Shown: one piece after another, positions 1 to 8,476 of the stretch
Layout of the letters: each line of letters opens with the position of its first letter
Numbering within the stretch: position 1 is the stretch's first letter
Assembly: GCF_000503055.1 (NCBI RefSeq)
Contig: NZ_AYVY01000003.1
Coordinates: forward strand, 168,176 to 200,993
Direction of reading: 5' to 3'
DNA length: 32,818 bases
DNA from: Mesorhizobium sp. LSHC420B00
GTDB lineage: Bacteria; Pseudomonadota; Alphaproteobacteria; Rhizobiales; Rhizobiaceae
Translations under genes and position numbers: made by a program
The notes under the pieces: model-generated
Seen by the model: the letters and a program-made list of their open reading frames with translations, nothing else
What the model was told of the DNA's origin: nothing
Database searches by the model: none

Positions 1-19
1 ACGTGTGCTCTTCCGATCT
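1..19. other. Illumina adapter remnant at contig end
   Basis: The first 19 bases, ACGTGTGCTCTTCCGATCT, are identical to the 3' end of the Illumina TruSeq read-2 adapter. Genomic sequence begins at base 20, where the minus-strand exoP codons (ending in Gly-Lys at 20-25) are still in register. These bases are a library artefact and carry no biology. Confidence 0.96.
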
Positions 20-1585
20 CTTGCCGATGACCGGGAGATAGCCGAGGAATTTGAGGCCGACACGGTCGCGCACATCCTCGCCGGTCCTGAAGAAGCGTTC
101 CCTGAATTCATTCAGACCACCAACCCCTGCCCCCATCATTATGCCAAGCGCCAGCGAAAGCCCCAGCACGATGGCCGTTCGCGGGGTTGCGGCCGACTGT
201 GGCATCGTCGCGTCCGAGATGACCCGGATCTTGCCGACTGGGAAGGATTGCTGTTGGGCGGCCTCCTCATAGCGGTTCAGGAATGTCTGGTAGAGTGTCG
301 AGAGCGCCGTCGCCTTCTGGTCCAGTTCACGCAGCTTGACCTGCGACTGGTTGTCGATGGAGCTCTTGCCTGCCGCCAGGGCGACATTTGCGCGGAGCGC
401 GGTTTCGCGCGCCAGAGCGACCTCGTATTCGTTGCGGTAGCTTTCGGTCAGTTGCTTCAGCTCGCCGAAAATCTGCGCCGATATGTCGGCCTTCTCCTTG
501 GCGAGCGCGACGGCCTGCGGATGTTGCGGGCCGAAATTGGCTTCGACGTCCTGCTGCCGCTTGGCGACTGTGAGATAGCGGTTCTTCAGCGTCGTGATGA
601 CGGAGCTGCTCGGCTGGTCGTTCGATATCGCGGCGTCCTTGAACGCATTGTCCGACCCGCTTTCGACGATCGACTTGTACTGCTGATAGCGGGCGCCGGC
701 ACGTGCGGTATCGGCCTGTGCGACGATCAGCTGAGTGTTGAGATCGGACAGTTGCTTGTCGCTGATCAGCTGGCCGTCATTGACGGCCAATCCATGTTCG
801 GCCCTGAACTTTTCGACCGCCAGTGCGGCCGCCTGGGAGCTCTCACGAAGCTCGGTCAGCCGGCCCTGCAGCCAGACAGCCGCCCGCTCGGTCGCGTCGA
901 AGCTGGCATCAAGCTGATCGGCGAGATAGGCGTCGGCATAGGCCTTGGTGATGGCGGTCGCAAGCGCCGGATCCGTCGCCTGAAAGGAGATGCTGATGAC
1001 AAAGCTTCGGCCGATCCGCTCGGCATCGAGTTGGTTCTGCAGTTTGAAGATTGCGTAGTCGCGGGACGACGACGATGCGGTGATCGCGTCACGCGTCGCG
1101 GCATCAAGCTGAGTGACATCGGTTGTGCTCGCGGCGCGCTTGGGGCGGACAGACTGGATGATACCGCGTACAAAGCTTGCGACCTTAGACAGGGCCGATG
1201 TCGGAGGGTTCATGAAAGCGTCGTTCTGATCGAGCTTCAGCTTGTCGACGACCACCCCCGCCAGCCTGGCCGACTGTAGAATTTCGATCTGGCTCAGAAC
1301 GGCGGAGTCGGTCTGCATGCTGACCGACGCCGCCGAAATATCGTCGACGACCTTGTTCAATCCTTCGTCGATCAGCACGCTGCTCGTCGCCACATAGGTA
1401 GGAGGCGTGGTCTGCAAATAGAGCACGCCGAGAAAGAGACCGATGATGGCGCAGGCGGCAACCACTTTCGCCTGCCGCGCGGCCATGCCAAGCAGACGCT
1501 CGATGTCGATGAAGTCTTCGGCGTTTGCCGCACTCGAAGTCGGCAATGGCGTCCTCTTGTCGACAGGAAAATTGGCATAGTTCAT
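20..1585 (-). CDS. exoP: ExoP-like EPS chain-length/export protein, 3' part missing
   Basis: Inner-membrane Wzz-type polysaccharide co-polymerase that should control length and export of the EPS with ExoF and ExoQ. The ATG at 1585 has a weak GGA 6 bases upstream. 522 residues are visible before the adapter. A first membrane segment lies near residues 40-57, then a long periplasmic part with coiled-coil-like stretches (Wzz/GNVR type). A proline-containing segment and second membrane helix follow near residues 465-495, as is typical of this family. In S. meliloti ExoP (about 786 residues) a cytoplasmic tyrosine autokinase domain follows; no Walker A motif is present here because the contig stops first. 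It is the last gene of the exoLAMONP series, 149 bases after galU. The family is clear; whether the kinase domain exists cannot be seen. Confidence 0.9.
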
Positions 1586-1734
1586 CTTCGGTCCAATTCT
1601 AGTTTGCAGGCGCTACCGCCTCGAAGATCGGCACATAGGGTGCAAACCTTGCGCCGGACAGTGCGCGTTACGCGCGGCGCAACGGCCTGTCCTGCGTCAT
1701 CAGCCGCACCCACAATGCCTCGAAAAAATGGACA
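1586..1734 (-). other. galU-exoP intergenic gap
   Basis: A 149-base gap between galU and exoP, both on the minus strand. I see no convincing terminator and none of the TTGC/GCAA palindromes found in other gaps of this locus. It may hold a separate exoP promoter, but no clear -35/-10 pair stands out. Confidence 0.4.
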
Positions 1735-2631
1735 TTATGCGGCTTCTTCCCGACGCTGATGCGACCGGACGAATTCCTGCAGCATCTCGAAGATCGGACC
1801 CTTCATGTCCTCACGCGCCAGCGCGAAAGCGACATTGGCCTGGATGAAGCCCTCCTTCGAACCGCAGTCGAACATGCGGCCGTTGAAAGGCTGGGCGAAG
1901 AAGGCCTGCGTCTGTGCGAGACGCACCATTGCGTCGGTCAGTTGGATCTCGTTGCCGGCGCCGCGTTGCTGGCTGCCCAGCAGCGAGAATATCTCGGGCT
2001 GCAGGATGTAGCGGCCGTTGATGTAGAAGTTCGACGGCGCGTTGGCCGGTGCCGGCTTTTCGACCATGGCCGTCACCTCGAAGCCGGTGCCGACATCCGC
2101 GCCGCGCCCGACAATGCCGTATTTGTTGGTCTCGGTCGGATCGCAACGCTCGATGGCGATAACGTTTGCGCCAGTCTGCGCATAAAGATCGGCGACTTCG
2201 GCAAGACACCCTCGCCCGCCAAAGGACACCATATCCGGCAACAGCAACGCGAAAGGTTCGTCGCCGATGACCTCTCGCGCGCACCAGACGGCGTGGCCGA
2301 GGCCTTGCGGCGACTGCTGACGGATGAAGCTCGTCGCGCCGGCGACGGGAAGCAGGCTCTCGAGTGATTCGAGCTGCGCCTTCTTGCCGCTCTGCTCCAG
2401 GGTTCCGATCAGTTCAGGATGCAGATCGAAATAGTCCTCGATCACCGCCTTGTTGCGGCCGGTGACGAAGACGATGTGCTCGATGCCGGCCTCGAATGCC
2501 TCGTCCACCGCATATTGCACCACAGGCTTGTCGACCACCGGCAGCATTTCCTTCGGCATGGATTTGGTCGCCGGCAGGAACCGCGTTCCAAGCCCCGCCA
2601 CCGGTATGACTGCCTTCCTGACTTTTTTCAT
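1735..2631 (-). CDS. exoN: UTP-glucose-1-phosphate uridylyltransferase (GalU/ExoN)
   Basis: Makes UDP-glucose from UTP and glucose 1-phosphate. UDP-glucose is the donor for the glucosyltransferases of this locus, the substrate of the Ugd encoded at 12273-13604, and, through an epimerase not seen here, the source of UDP-galactose for ExoY. The protein has 298 residues, the usual GalU length. The N-terminal nucleotide-binding signature [16 protein letters not shown] lies at about residues 13-28, followed by the conserved [12 protein letters not shown] segment. The ATG at 2631 is preceded by AGAAGGA 8 bases upstream. It lies between exoO and exoP, the position of exoN in the S. meliloti exo cluster, so exoN is the better symbol; a housekeeping galU copy may exist elsewhere. 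Confidence 0.96.
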   Translation of the reverse strand: MKKVRKAVIPVAGLGTRFLPATKSMPKEMLPVVDKPVVQYAVDEAFEAGIEHIVFVTGRNKAVIEDYFDLHPELIGTLEQSGKKAQLESLESLLPVAGATSFIRQQSPQGLGHAVWCAREVIGDEPFALLLPDMVSFGGRGCLAEVADLYAQTGANVIAIERCDPTETNKYGIVGRGADVGTGFEVTAMVEKPAPANAPSNFYINGRYILQPEIFSLLGSQQRGAGNEIQLTDAMVRLAQTQAFFAQPFNGRMFDCGSKEGFIQANVAFALAREDMKGPIFEMLQEFVRSHQRREEAA

Positions 2632-2707
2632 TGCATGTTCCTTCTGAGGAGATCGATTTCAACCCTGTCGCAGGCGGCGAAATTTGTCTTCATTCGCCTG
2701 CAGCCCT

Positions 2708-3658
2708 TTACCTCCCCGCCACCACGGCAAACTGTGCCGCTACCCTTCGCAGCCGGACGGCGATCGGCATGCTCATATGCCGAACCGCCGCCGGATCGCT
2801 GAGCGCCGTCCATATCGCCTTGAGCGGGGACCGCGCCTTGATGTGCTGAACCAGCGACAGGAATGATGCCGCCCGCCGCAGGCTGCGAGCGCGCCTGGCG
2901 AACGCCGCCGCGGCCGCAGCATCCATGGAATGGGTCGCGGCGAAGGTGGCATCGGCCCGGCGCATCGCCTCGACGTGATGAAGTTCGAGCACCCGGGAGA
3001 TGGAACCGGTGCGAATGTGGTAAATATAGCCCGTCGTCGGCTCGACCACGCATTTGCCGCCTTTGGCCAGAGCACTGGCCAGGAGGATGTAGTCTTCGCC
3101 AATGATCAGGCTTTCATCGTAACGAAGCCCGTTCTCGTTCAGGAACCGGCGCTGGAAGATCGGCTTGAGATAGCCGAGATTGAACCTCGATTCGAAGAGG
3201 ACATTGCCGCCGATGTAATCCGCCAGCGAGATTTCACTGAGCCCTTCCAGATAGTCGGCCGGGAACATCGTCTCTTCCGCAACGCCGTCCTCCCGAACGA
3301 CCTGCAGATTATCGACCGCGATCTCGGCGCCGGCTTTTTCCGCGCGTTCGATCATGGTGCAGATTCGCCCGGGATAGACCGCGTCGTCGGAATCGAGAAC
3401 CGCTACCCACCTGCCGCGGGCAAGCTCAAGGCCGGCATTCCTGGCGCCGCCAGGCCCACGGTTTTGCTCAAGCGCGACAACGCGTACGATGTCTTCGGGG
3501 TAGGATCTCGCCAGGTCGAGCGTCCGGTCGCGCGACTTGTCGTCGACGACGATGACCTCGAGGCTGACATTGCGCTGGGCGACGGCGCTGGCAATCGCCC
3601 GATCGATGGTCGCCTCGGCATTGTAGGCGGCAATCACGAAGCTCACGTCAGGCTGCAC
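2708..3658 (-). CDS. exoO: ExoO-like family 2 glycosyltransferase
   Basis: Cytoplasmic-side GT2 enzyme that adds a glucose to the growing lipid-linked EPS repeat; in succinoglycan synthesis ExoO acts after ExoM. It has 316 residues and a GT-A fold: the N-terminal strand FVIAAYN, DDKSRDRT at residues 39-46, a DSDD metal-binding motif at 89-92, and a later GEDYILLA segment. I chose the GTG at 3658 because AAGGGGG lies 5 bases upstream, and because the reading frame above it only runs over the end of exoM. The overlap with the exoM stop is 11 bases, so translation is probably coupled. The overall sequence resembles S. meliloti ExoO as I remember it, and gene order agrees. Confidence 0.9.
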   Translation of the reverse strand: MQPDVSFVIAAYNAEATIDRAIASAVAQRNVSLEVIVVDDKSRDRTLDLARSYPEDIVRVVALEQNRGPGGARNAGLELARGRWVAVLDSDDAVYPGRICTMIERAEKAGAEIAVDNLQVVREDGVAEETMFPADYLEGLSEISLADYIGGNVLFESRFNLGYLKPIFQRRFLNENGLRYDESLIIGEDYILLASALAKGGKCVVEPTTGYIYHIRTGSISRVLELHHVEAMRRADATFAATHSMDAAAAAAFARRARSLRRAASFLSLVQHIKARSPLKAIWTALSDPAAVRHMSMPIAVRLRRVAAQFAVVAGR

Positions 3659-4598
3659 GCTTGCCCCCTTGCTGCGGCGAGGACAGGCCGTATTGGCGGA
3701 TTTCACGAACCCCGACGAGGCCGCTGACGACGCCGACATGCATAATGCCGCGAAGGACGCTGCGGTTCCGTCGGACGGGGTCGATGGCGACCGGAATTGC
3801 CGACAGGAAACTATAGCCGGCCTTTGCCGCGGCAATGCCGACCTGCTTGAGCCGGGCAAGGCCGCGCGCGTTGCGCCCCAGGAGATGACCATGCGTCTGC
3901 CCGACGCGGAACCGGCGGCGGCCGAGCCAGTCGAATGCCGCCCTGGCAGGCGGCACCACTTCATCGACCCAAGCCTCTGGCGAAAAGGCGATACTGCCGC
4001 CGGCCTTGACCATCTGGTCGAAGAATTCCGTATCTTCGCCGCCGGTCTGGCCACGTGCCAGGCTGAAGCGCCGGCCGCGCAGGCTCTCAGCGCCAATTCT
4101 GAGCAGGACGTTGCAGGTGTAGCCGGTGCGGATCTCGCCGCGCACCCAGACCGGCGAGGTCGAGTGGAAATCGCCTTTGCGCATCCAGTCGGGCGCATCC
4201 GGCAGGTAACGGGCTTGCACCGGCCCGAGCACGGCCGCAGCACCAGTTGCTTCCACCGCCGCCACCAGTTCGGCAAGCCAGCCAGCGGTGGCCGTCTCGT
4301 CGTCGTCGATAAAGGCGACGAAATCCGCCGCACTGGCATCGAGGCAAGCGTTGCGCGCGATCGAAATGTTGCGGGCCGGGGCGTGCCGGTAGGTCACCGG
4401 CAGCTTCAACTCCCCCGCTAGCTTGGCGACCAGCGTTTCGGCCGTCGGCGTATCGTCGTTGTCCGCGATGATGACACCGACATCGAATCCCGCGGGCATA
4501 TCCATGGCTGCTACGGAGCGGAGCGTGTCGACAAGCTCCGGCCGGCGAAATGTGCAGACGCAAATATCGATGCTTCGATTTTTCTTGACCGGGTCCAT
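3648..4598 (-). CDS. exoM: ExoM-like family 2 glycosyltransferase
   Basis: GT2 enzyme expected to add a glucose to the lipid-linked EPS intermediate at the inner membrane. 316 residues. Visible motifs are ICVCTFRRPE at residues 12-21, DNDD at 46-49, the acidic IDDDE metal-binding motif at 97-101, and a later GGEDTEF segment, the typical catalytic-acid region. The ATG at 4598 overlaps the exoA stop as TGATG, a classic coupling arrangement. The reading frame is open further upstream, but that part is antisense-like extension into exoA and is excluded. Sequence and position match S. meliloti ExoM (309 residues). Confidence 0.92.
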   Translation of the reverse strand: MDPVKKNRSIDICVCTFRRPELVDTLRSVAAMDMPAGFDVGVIIADNDDTPTAETLVAKLAGELKLPVTYRHAPARNISIARNACLDASAADFVAFIDDDETATAGWLAELVAAVEATGAAAVLGPVQARYLPDAPDWMRKGDFHSTSPVWVRGEIRTGYTCNVLLRIGAESLRGRRFSLARGQTGGEDTEFFDQMVKAGGSIAFSPEAWVDEVVPPARAAFDWLGRRRFRVGQTHGHLLGRNARGLARLKQVGIAAAKAGYSFLSAIPVAIDPVRRNRSVLRGIMHVGVVSGLVGVREIRQYGLSSPQQGGKRAA

Positions 4599-5593
4599 CA
4601 CGCTACCCCGCGCTGCGGTCGCGGTGCTAGCAGCTGCAGCCAGAAGCCGACCGACCAGCCGAAATGCATGACCATTGCCGAGACCCCGGCAAGCGCAATG
4701 TCGGGTTTGCGCTGACTGACCGCGGTCCAGAAGCCGTAGCCAAGGCAGACCGAGACCCATAGCAAAAGCGGCACGGCCGCCAGCCAGTGGACGAAGGAAA
4801 AGGCGGCGAGAAGAACCACGGGAAACACCAGAAGCGGCACCATCTGCCGGATCTTCGGGATCATGCGGTGCTTGAGAACGTTCTTCGCCCGGCCGCGGCC
4901 ATAGCCGAGATACTGAAAATAGAGGCCCTTCAGCGAGGAGCGCGGGTAGTAGACCATTTGTGTCTTACCGGTCATCCAGATCCGGTAACCGGCCTGACGG
5001 AGCCGATAGTCGAGTTCGGCATCCTCATTGTGGCTGAACGTCTCGTCATAGCCGCCGACCGCGGTGAAGGCCGATATCCGGATCAGCGCATGGTGGCCAT
5101 GATCGACCCATTCCCCCGCCGAAAGGTGCCGATGCTTGGAGCCGCCCGTGCCGAGCCTGGAATTCTGGGCCGCGGCCGCCGCCTTCTGCACCATGCCGCT
5201 GCCACTGGTCAGCATCGAGACGACGACCGAATCCGCCCCGGTGGCCTGCGCTTCTTCGACCAGCCGGTCGCAATAGTCGGAGGGATAGCCGCCATGCGCG
5301 TCGATGCGAATGAGATAGTCGACGCCCTCCCCGAACCTGGCAACGGCGAGATTGATCGCCGCGCTCTGCAAGCGCTTTTCATTGTGGAGCAGGACCACCC
5401 GCTGATCTTTTGCGGCGATATCCGCGACGATCGTCCTGGTGCCGTCCGTACTGCCGCCATCGGCAACGATGATCACCGCGCCCAGCCTCTTGGCCGCAGG
5501 GCGGAGCTCTCGAAGCAACGCGCCGATATGGGGCGCTTCGTTCAGGCACGGAACCACGATCATGCAGGATGGGAGCGTTTCGGTTTGCGTCAT
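4598..5593 (-). CDS. exoA: ExoA-like membrane glycosyltransferase
   Basis: GT2 enzyme; in succinoglycan synthesis ExoA adds the first glucose onto the galactose placed by ExoY. 331 residues, against 330 for S. meliloti ExoA. It shows VVPCLNE at residues 13-19, ADGGSTDGT at 44-52 and RIDAH at about 96-100, where many GT2 enzymes have DxD. Hydrophobic segments near the C-terminus (about 240-320) should anchor it in the inner membrane. The ATG at 5593 has AAGGACGG upstream; a longer open frame to 5680 lies inside exoL and lacks a ribosome site. It starts 11 bases after the exoL stop. Confidence 0.92.
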   Translation of the reverse strand: MTQTETLPSCMIVVPCLNEAPHIGALLRELRPAAKRLGAVIIVADGGSTDGTRTIVADIAAKDQRVVLLHNEKRLQSAAINLAVARFGEGVDYLIRIDAHGGYPSDYCDRLVEEAQATGADSVVVSMLTSGSGMVQKAAAAAQNSRLGTGGSKHRHLSAGEWVDHGHHALIRISAFTAVGGYDETFSHNEDAELDYRLRQAGYRIWMTGKTQMVYYPRSSLKGLYFQYLGYGRGRAKNVLKHRMIPKIRQMVPLLVFPVVLLAAFSFVHWLAAVPLLLWVSVCLGYGFWTAVSQRKPDIALAGVSAMVMHFGWSVGFWLQLLAPRPQRGVA

Positions 5594-5604
5594 CGGCCGT
5601 CCTT

Positions 5605-6777
5605 CTATGCCAATGCTTCGGCAGCATATGGACCGGGCGCCGCGGCAAGGCCGCGGAGTTTTTCGACGAGCGCCCGGCAATCGGCGCGGTCGTAGCTCCA
5701 GGTGCGCGGATTGCGGGCGAGAACACGTGCCCTCAATGTCTCGAACCGATGCTGCTCCATGGTGCCGAGGGCAGCTTCGAGCGCCTCGGGCGTGGCTTCT
5801 GGCAAAAGAACGCCGATGCCTTGCCGATCGAGGAACCGGCCGGTCTCGGTGTTGCCCATCGAGATCGGCACGGCTCCGAAGCGGCAGCCCTCATAGAGAC
5901 GGTTGGGCAGCAGCCATTCGGAATTCAGGCCCTGCTCAAAAAAGTCGATGGCCCAGGAAAAGTGAACCTCGCGGTAGATCGCCGCCATATCCTCCGGATT
6001 GCGATAGGGTCCGCCAAACGAGAGCCAGGGTTCCGATTCAACAAAACCGTGGAAATCGGGAAATTCGGACAACGCCGGGCGGCCTCTGAGGACGATTTCG
6101 AAGCGGCCGTCGAGGCGGCGCGAAAATTCGGCCAGAAGCTCCAGGGAGCGGCGGCAGCGGAGCGCCCCGAACCAGCCGATTCGCCAAGGCGGCGCAACGG
6201 GATTCTCCTCCGTCATGCGGTCATCCAGGGAAGCCGCGGCTGGCTCGAAATACTTGTTTTCGAGCAGTTCGACCGGCGCGGCAATCTGTCCGAACGGCTT
6301 GAAATAATTGGCGATGAAGGCCGGAGAGCTGGTCACCAGAAGCTTCACATCCCTGGCCAGGAAGCGTTCTGCGCCGCGCATCGCCCAGCCCAGCGGATCG
6401 TCGCGAAGCAGCAGACGATGGATGTCGAGGCACTCGTAGACAATCGGCACCGTTGCCTGGAAAGCCGACCTGGCCCGCCGGGCAAGCGCCAGCATTTCCA
6501 AATTGCGCGCGATAATGAGGTCGGGCCGTTGCATTGAACCCAGCTTGGAGCCGGTCGAGACCACCGCCTTCATGATCGCCGCCAGACGCTGGGCGAATCG
6601 GCCATCACGCGTCGGGCCGAGATCGATCGGCTGCAAGCCCTCGACATCAGCAACCGCGCTTGCCGTTCGACGAAAGCCCGCCAGCGTAACCTGGGCGCCG
6701 CCTGCCTTGAGCATTATGATCCGCCGGCGCACTGCCGGGTCGGAGACGTCGTGTACCAAGTACAAGACATGCAGCAT
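5605..6777 (-). CDS. exoL: ExoL-like glycosyltransferase
   Basis: First gene of the minus-strand exoLAMONP series. 390 residues. The start MLHVLYLVHDVSDPAVRRR and the following GGAQVTLAGFRR segment are what I recall as typical of ExoL, the enzyme that adds the second glucose after ExoA. The fold looks like GT-B: an N-terminal half with an RNLEML-type region and a C-terminal half with a donor-site-like segment, EGCRFGAVPI, near residues 310-325. No good Shine-Dalgarno sequence precedes the ATG at 6777. The gene diverges from the pyruvyl transferase at 7070, and the 292-base gap between them carries three palindromic boxes. Confidence 0.85.
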   Translation of the reverse strand: MLHVLYLVHDVSDPAVRRRIIMLKAGGAQVTLAGFRRTASAVADVEGLQPIDLGPTRDGRFAQRLAAIMKAVVSTGSKLGSMQRPDLIIARNLEMLALARRARSAFQATVPIVYECLDIHRLLLRDDPLGWAMRGAERFLARDVKLLVTSSPAFIANYFKPFGQIAAPVELLENKYFEPAAASLDDRMTEENPVAPPWRIGWFGALRCRRSLELLAEFSRRLDGRFEIVLRGRPALSEFPDFHGFVESEPWLSFGGPYRNPEDMAAIYREVHFSWAIDFFEQGLNSEWLLPNRLYEGCRFGAVPISMGNTETGRFLDRQGIGVLLPEATPEALEAALGTMEQHRFETLRARVLARNPRTWSYDRADCRALVEKLRGLAAAPGPYAAEALA

Positions 6778-6825
6778 GAAAACTCGACCGCTGTTGGCCC
6801 GCCCGCGACAATGCTAGTACAGCTC

Positions 6826-6839
6826 TTGCTGCATCGCAA
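6826..6839. promoter_or_regulatory. TTGC-N6-GCAA palindrome, box A
   Basis: TTGCTGCATCGCAA, followed directly by CATTTTT. The half-sites are exact inverted repeats with 6 bases between them. Box A is the closest of three boxes to exoL, about 50 bases upstream of its ATG. No binding protein is established. Confidence 0.55.
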
Positions 6840-6848
6840 CATTTTTGG

Positions 6849-6862
6849 TTGCAGCGTAGCAA
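6849..6862. promoter_or_regulatory. TTGC-N6-GCAA palindrome, box B
   Basis: TTGCAGCGTAGCAA, preceded by CATTTTTG. It is the middle box, with its centre 23 bases from that of box A. Half-sites and spacing are the same as in box A. Confidence 0.55.
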
Positions 6863-6878
6863 AGATCCACATTTTTTG

Positions 6879-6889
6879 TTGCACTGCAA
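6879..6889. promoter_or_regulatory. TTGC-N3-GCAA palindrome, box C
   Basis: TTGCACTGCAA, preceded by CATTTTTTG, the same left flank as box B. The 3-base spacing matches box E upstream of exoY and the core of box F upstream of exoQ. Confidence 0.55.
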
Positions 6890-7069
6890 AATCGATGGGT
6901 TAATCTCGCTCTGCTTGGGCCGCATGGACCGCGCGTTGGCCCTGCCATTGGGCTGCGCGCCAATAATCACGACGCGAGGACCATCCTTGGCGTGCAGCAT
7001 TTTCGGCCAACCCGCACCTCGGCATCCGTCGACCGAACCGCGGGACTACTCACGAAATGAGGTCATTCA

Positions 7070-8476
7070 ATGAAGATCGCGGTTGAAAACACCGTCTGCC
7101 TGAATACCGGAGACGCAGCGATTCTCCTGGCGATTCGCCATGTTTTCAAGACGATCGTGCAGGACGATATCCAGTTCTACGTCTTCGACAGCCAGCCGGA
7201 GGTGGCGGCGAGGCTCTACACGAAGAAGGAGTATCCAGATCTCGAATTCCACAAGCTGCTGTCGGAATCGCTGTTCCGCTACAAATACGGCAGTGGGCTG
7301 AAGAACCTGTTCAAGCCGATCTACAATCGGCTCGTACTCAATGCCCTGCGGCGGTTCGGCATCCGCGGCGTTCTCGGGCGTTTGTTCAGCTCAAGCAATC
7401 GCCGTGGTCTCGAGATCTACAAAGACGCCGACCTCGTGGTCACGACAGGCGGAACCTATCTCGTCGAGACCTACAATCTGGAACGGCGCCTCAATCAATT
7501 CCGGATCGACGCGATTCTGGGCAAGGACCCGGTCTTCTTCACGCAATCGCTCGGCCCGTTCAACAAAAGTTACAATCGCCAGGAGTTGAGCCCGATCTTC
7601 GACCGGAGCCCGCTCATCCTGCTGCGCGATGAACGTTCGAGAGGCCACATTGTGGACATGGTGAAAGACCCCGGCAAATGCCACGTCGTGGCCGACGCCG
7701 TCTTTGCGCTGGCCGATACCGACAGGATCGGAAGTTTTCTGGCCTCCGGCCAGTCGGCGACTGTCACCGGCCGCGTCGCCATTTCCGTCCGTCACTGGAA
7801 CTATGTCAGCGACGGCGAGGGCGGCATGCGCCGCTACATCGACTCGATCCGCGAGATTGCGACCATCCTGGTCAGGGACCACGCCAAGCAGGTGACCTTC
7901 GTCTCTACCTGCCAGGGCGTGCCGGAATACGCCCATGACGATTCCAAGACGGCGCGGGCGATCGTTGCCGAACTCGATCCGGAGATCGCCAAGCATGTGA
8001 GCGTGGACGCTTCGTTCCACACGCCGGAGCAACTGATGGCCCTGGTGAAAGGCTTCGACTTCGTCGTCGCGACGCGCATGCACATGATGATCATGTCGCT
8101 CTGCGTCGGCACGCCGGTGCTGCCGATCGCCTATGAATTCAAGACCAAGGAACTCGCCAAGCGGATCGGCGTCGCCGACCTGCTGCTCGACATCGACACG
8201 GTAACGCCCGAGGAAGCGAGCGAGAAGCTCGGCAGACTTACCGCCAATCTCGACCTCTATCGCAGGACGAGCCTTCAGGCAGTGCTTGAGGAGCATGCGT
8301 CGGCGATGTCGGCAGGTGAGCTTTTGAGGCCGGTTATTGCCTGCCTAGCGGGCGTTGCGCATGGCGCTGGAAAGCGTGGTGAACAACGCACTGCGCGACT
8401 GGCGAAGGGCAAGCATGAGGATCAGGCCGATCGAATAATTGAGGGCAACCGCCAGGACCACCGCGAGCAGGTCTGA
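7070..8476 (+). CDS. Polysaccharide pyruvyl transferase family protein
   Basis: Probably transfers pyruvate from phosphoenolpyruvate to a sugar of the EPS repeat as a ketal, adding negative charge. 468 residues. It shows the N-terminal NTGDAAI segment (residues 12-18) typical of the CsaB/WcaK-like family, TTGGTYLVE near 123-131, FTQSLGPF near 156-163, and the conserved TRMHMMIMSL segment near 335-344. The ATG at 7070 has GAGGTC 6 bases upstream. It is longer than S. meliloti ExoV (about 316 residues) and looks closer to WcaK-type members, so I do not call it exoV. The last ~43 residues are highly charged and are antisense to the end of the convergent flippase gene (132-base overlap), suggesting an extended tail. 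The acceptor sugar is unknown. Confidence 0.87.
   Translation: MKIAVENTVCLNTGDAAILLAIRHVFKTIVQDDIQFYVFDSQPEVAARLYTKKEYPDLEFHKLLSESLFRYKYGSGLKNLFKPIYNRLVLNALRRFGIRGVLGRLFSSSNRRGLEIYKDADLVVTTGGTYLVETYNLERRLNQFRIDAILGKDPVFFTQSLGPFNKSYNRQELSPIFDRSPLILLRDERSRGHIVDMVKDPGKCHVVADAVFALADTDRIGSFLASGQSATVTGRVAISVRHWNYVSDGEGGMRRYIDSIREIATILVRDHAKQVTFVSTCQGVPEYAHDDSKTARAIVAELDPEIAKHVSVDASFHTPEQLMALVKGFDFVVATRMHMMIMSLCVGTPVLPIAYEFKTKELAKRIGVADLLLDIDTVTPEEASEKLGRLTANLDLYRRTSLQAVLEEHASAMSAGELLRPVIACLAGVAHGAGKRGEQRTARLAKGKHEDQADRIIEGNRQDHREQV

Larger units (their letters stand above)
6778..7069. promoter_or_regulatory. Divergent exoL / pyruvyl transferase control region
   Basis: A 292-base gap between two divergent genes. 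The stretch 6820-6895 is AT-richer than its surroundings and holds three TTGC...GCAA palindromes separated by two ACATTTTT runs. This should contain the promoter of exoLAMON(P) on the minus strand and that of the pyruvyl transferase on the plus strand. I could not fix -35/-10 hexamers with confidence. Confidence 0.6.

Noticed and set aside
5..1279. Long plus-strand open frame opposite exoP
   Set aside because: It is antisense to a clear Wzz-type protein in a GC-rich genome, where such shadow frames are common; its predicted protein shows no family motif.
7070..8476. Naming the pyruvyl transferase exoV
   Set aside because: It is about 150 residues longer than S. meliloti ExoV and looks closer to WcaK-type members, so orthology is not supported.
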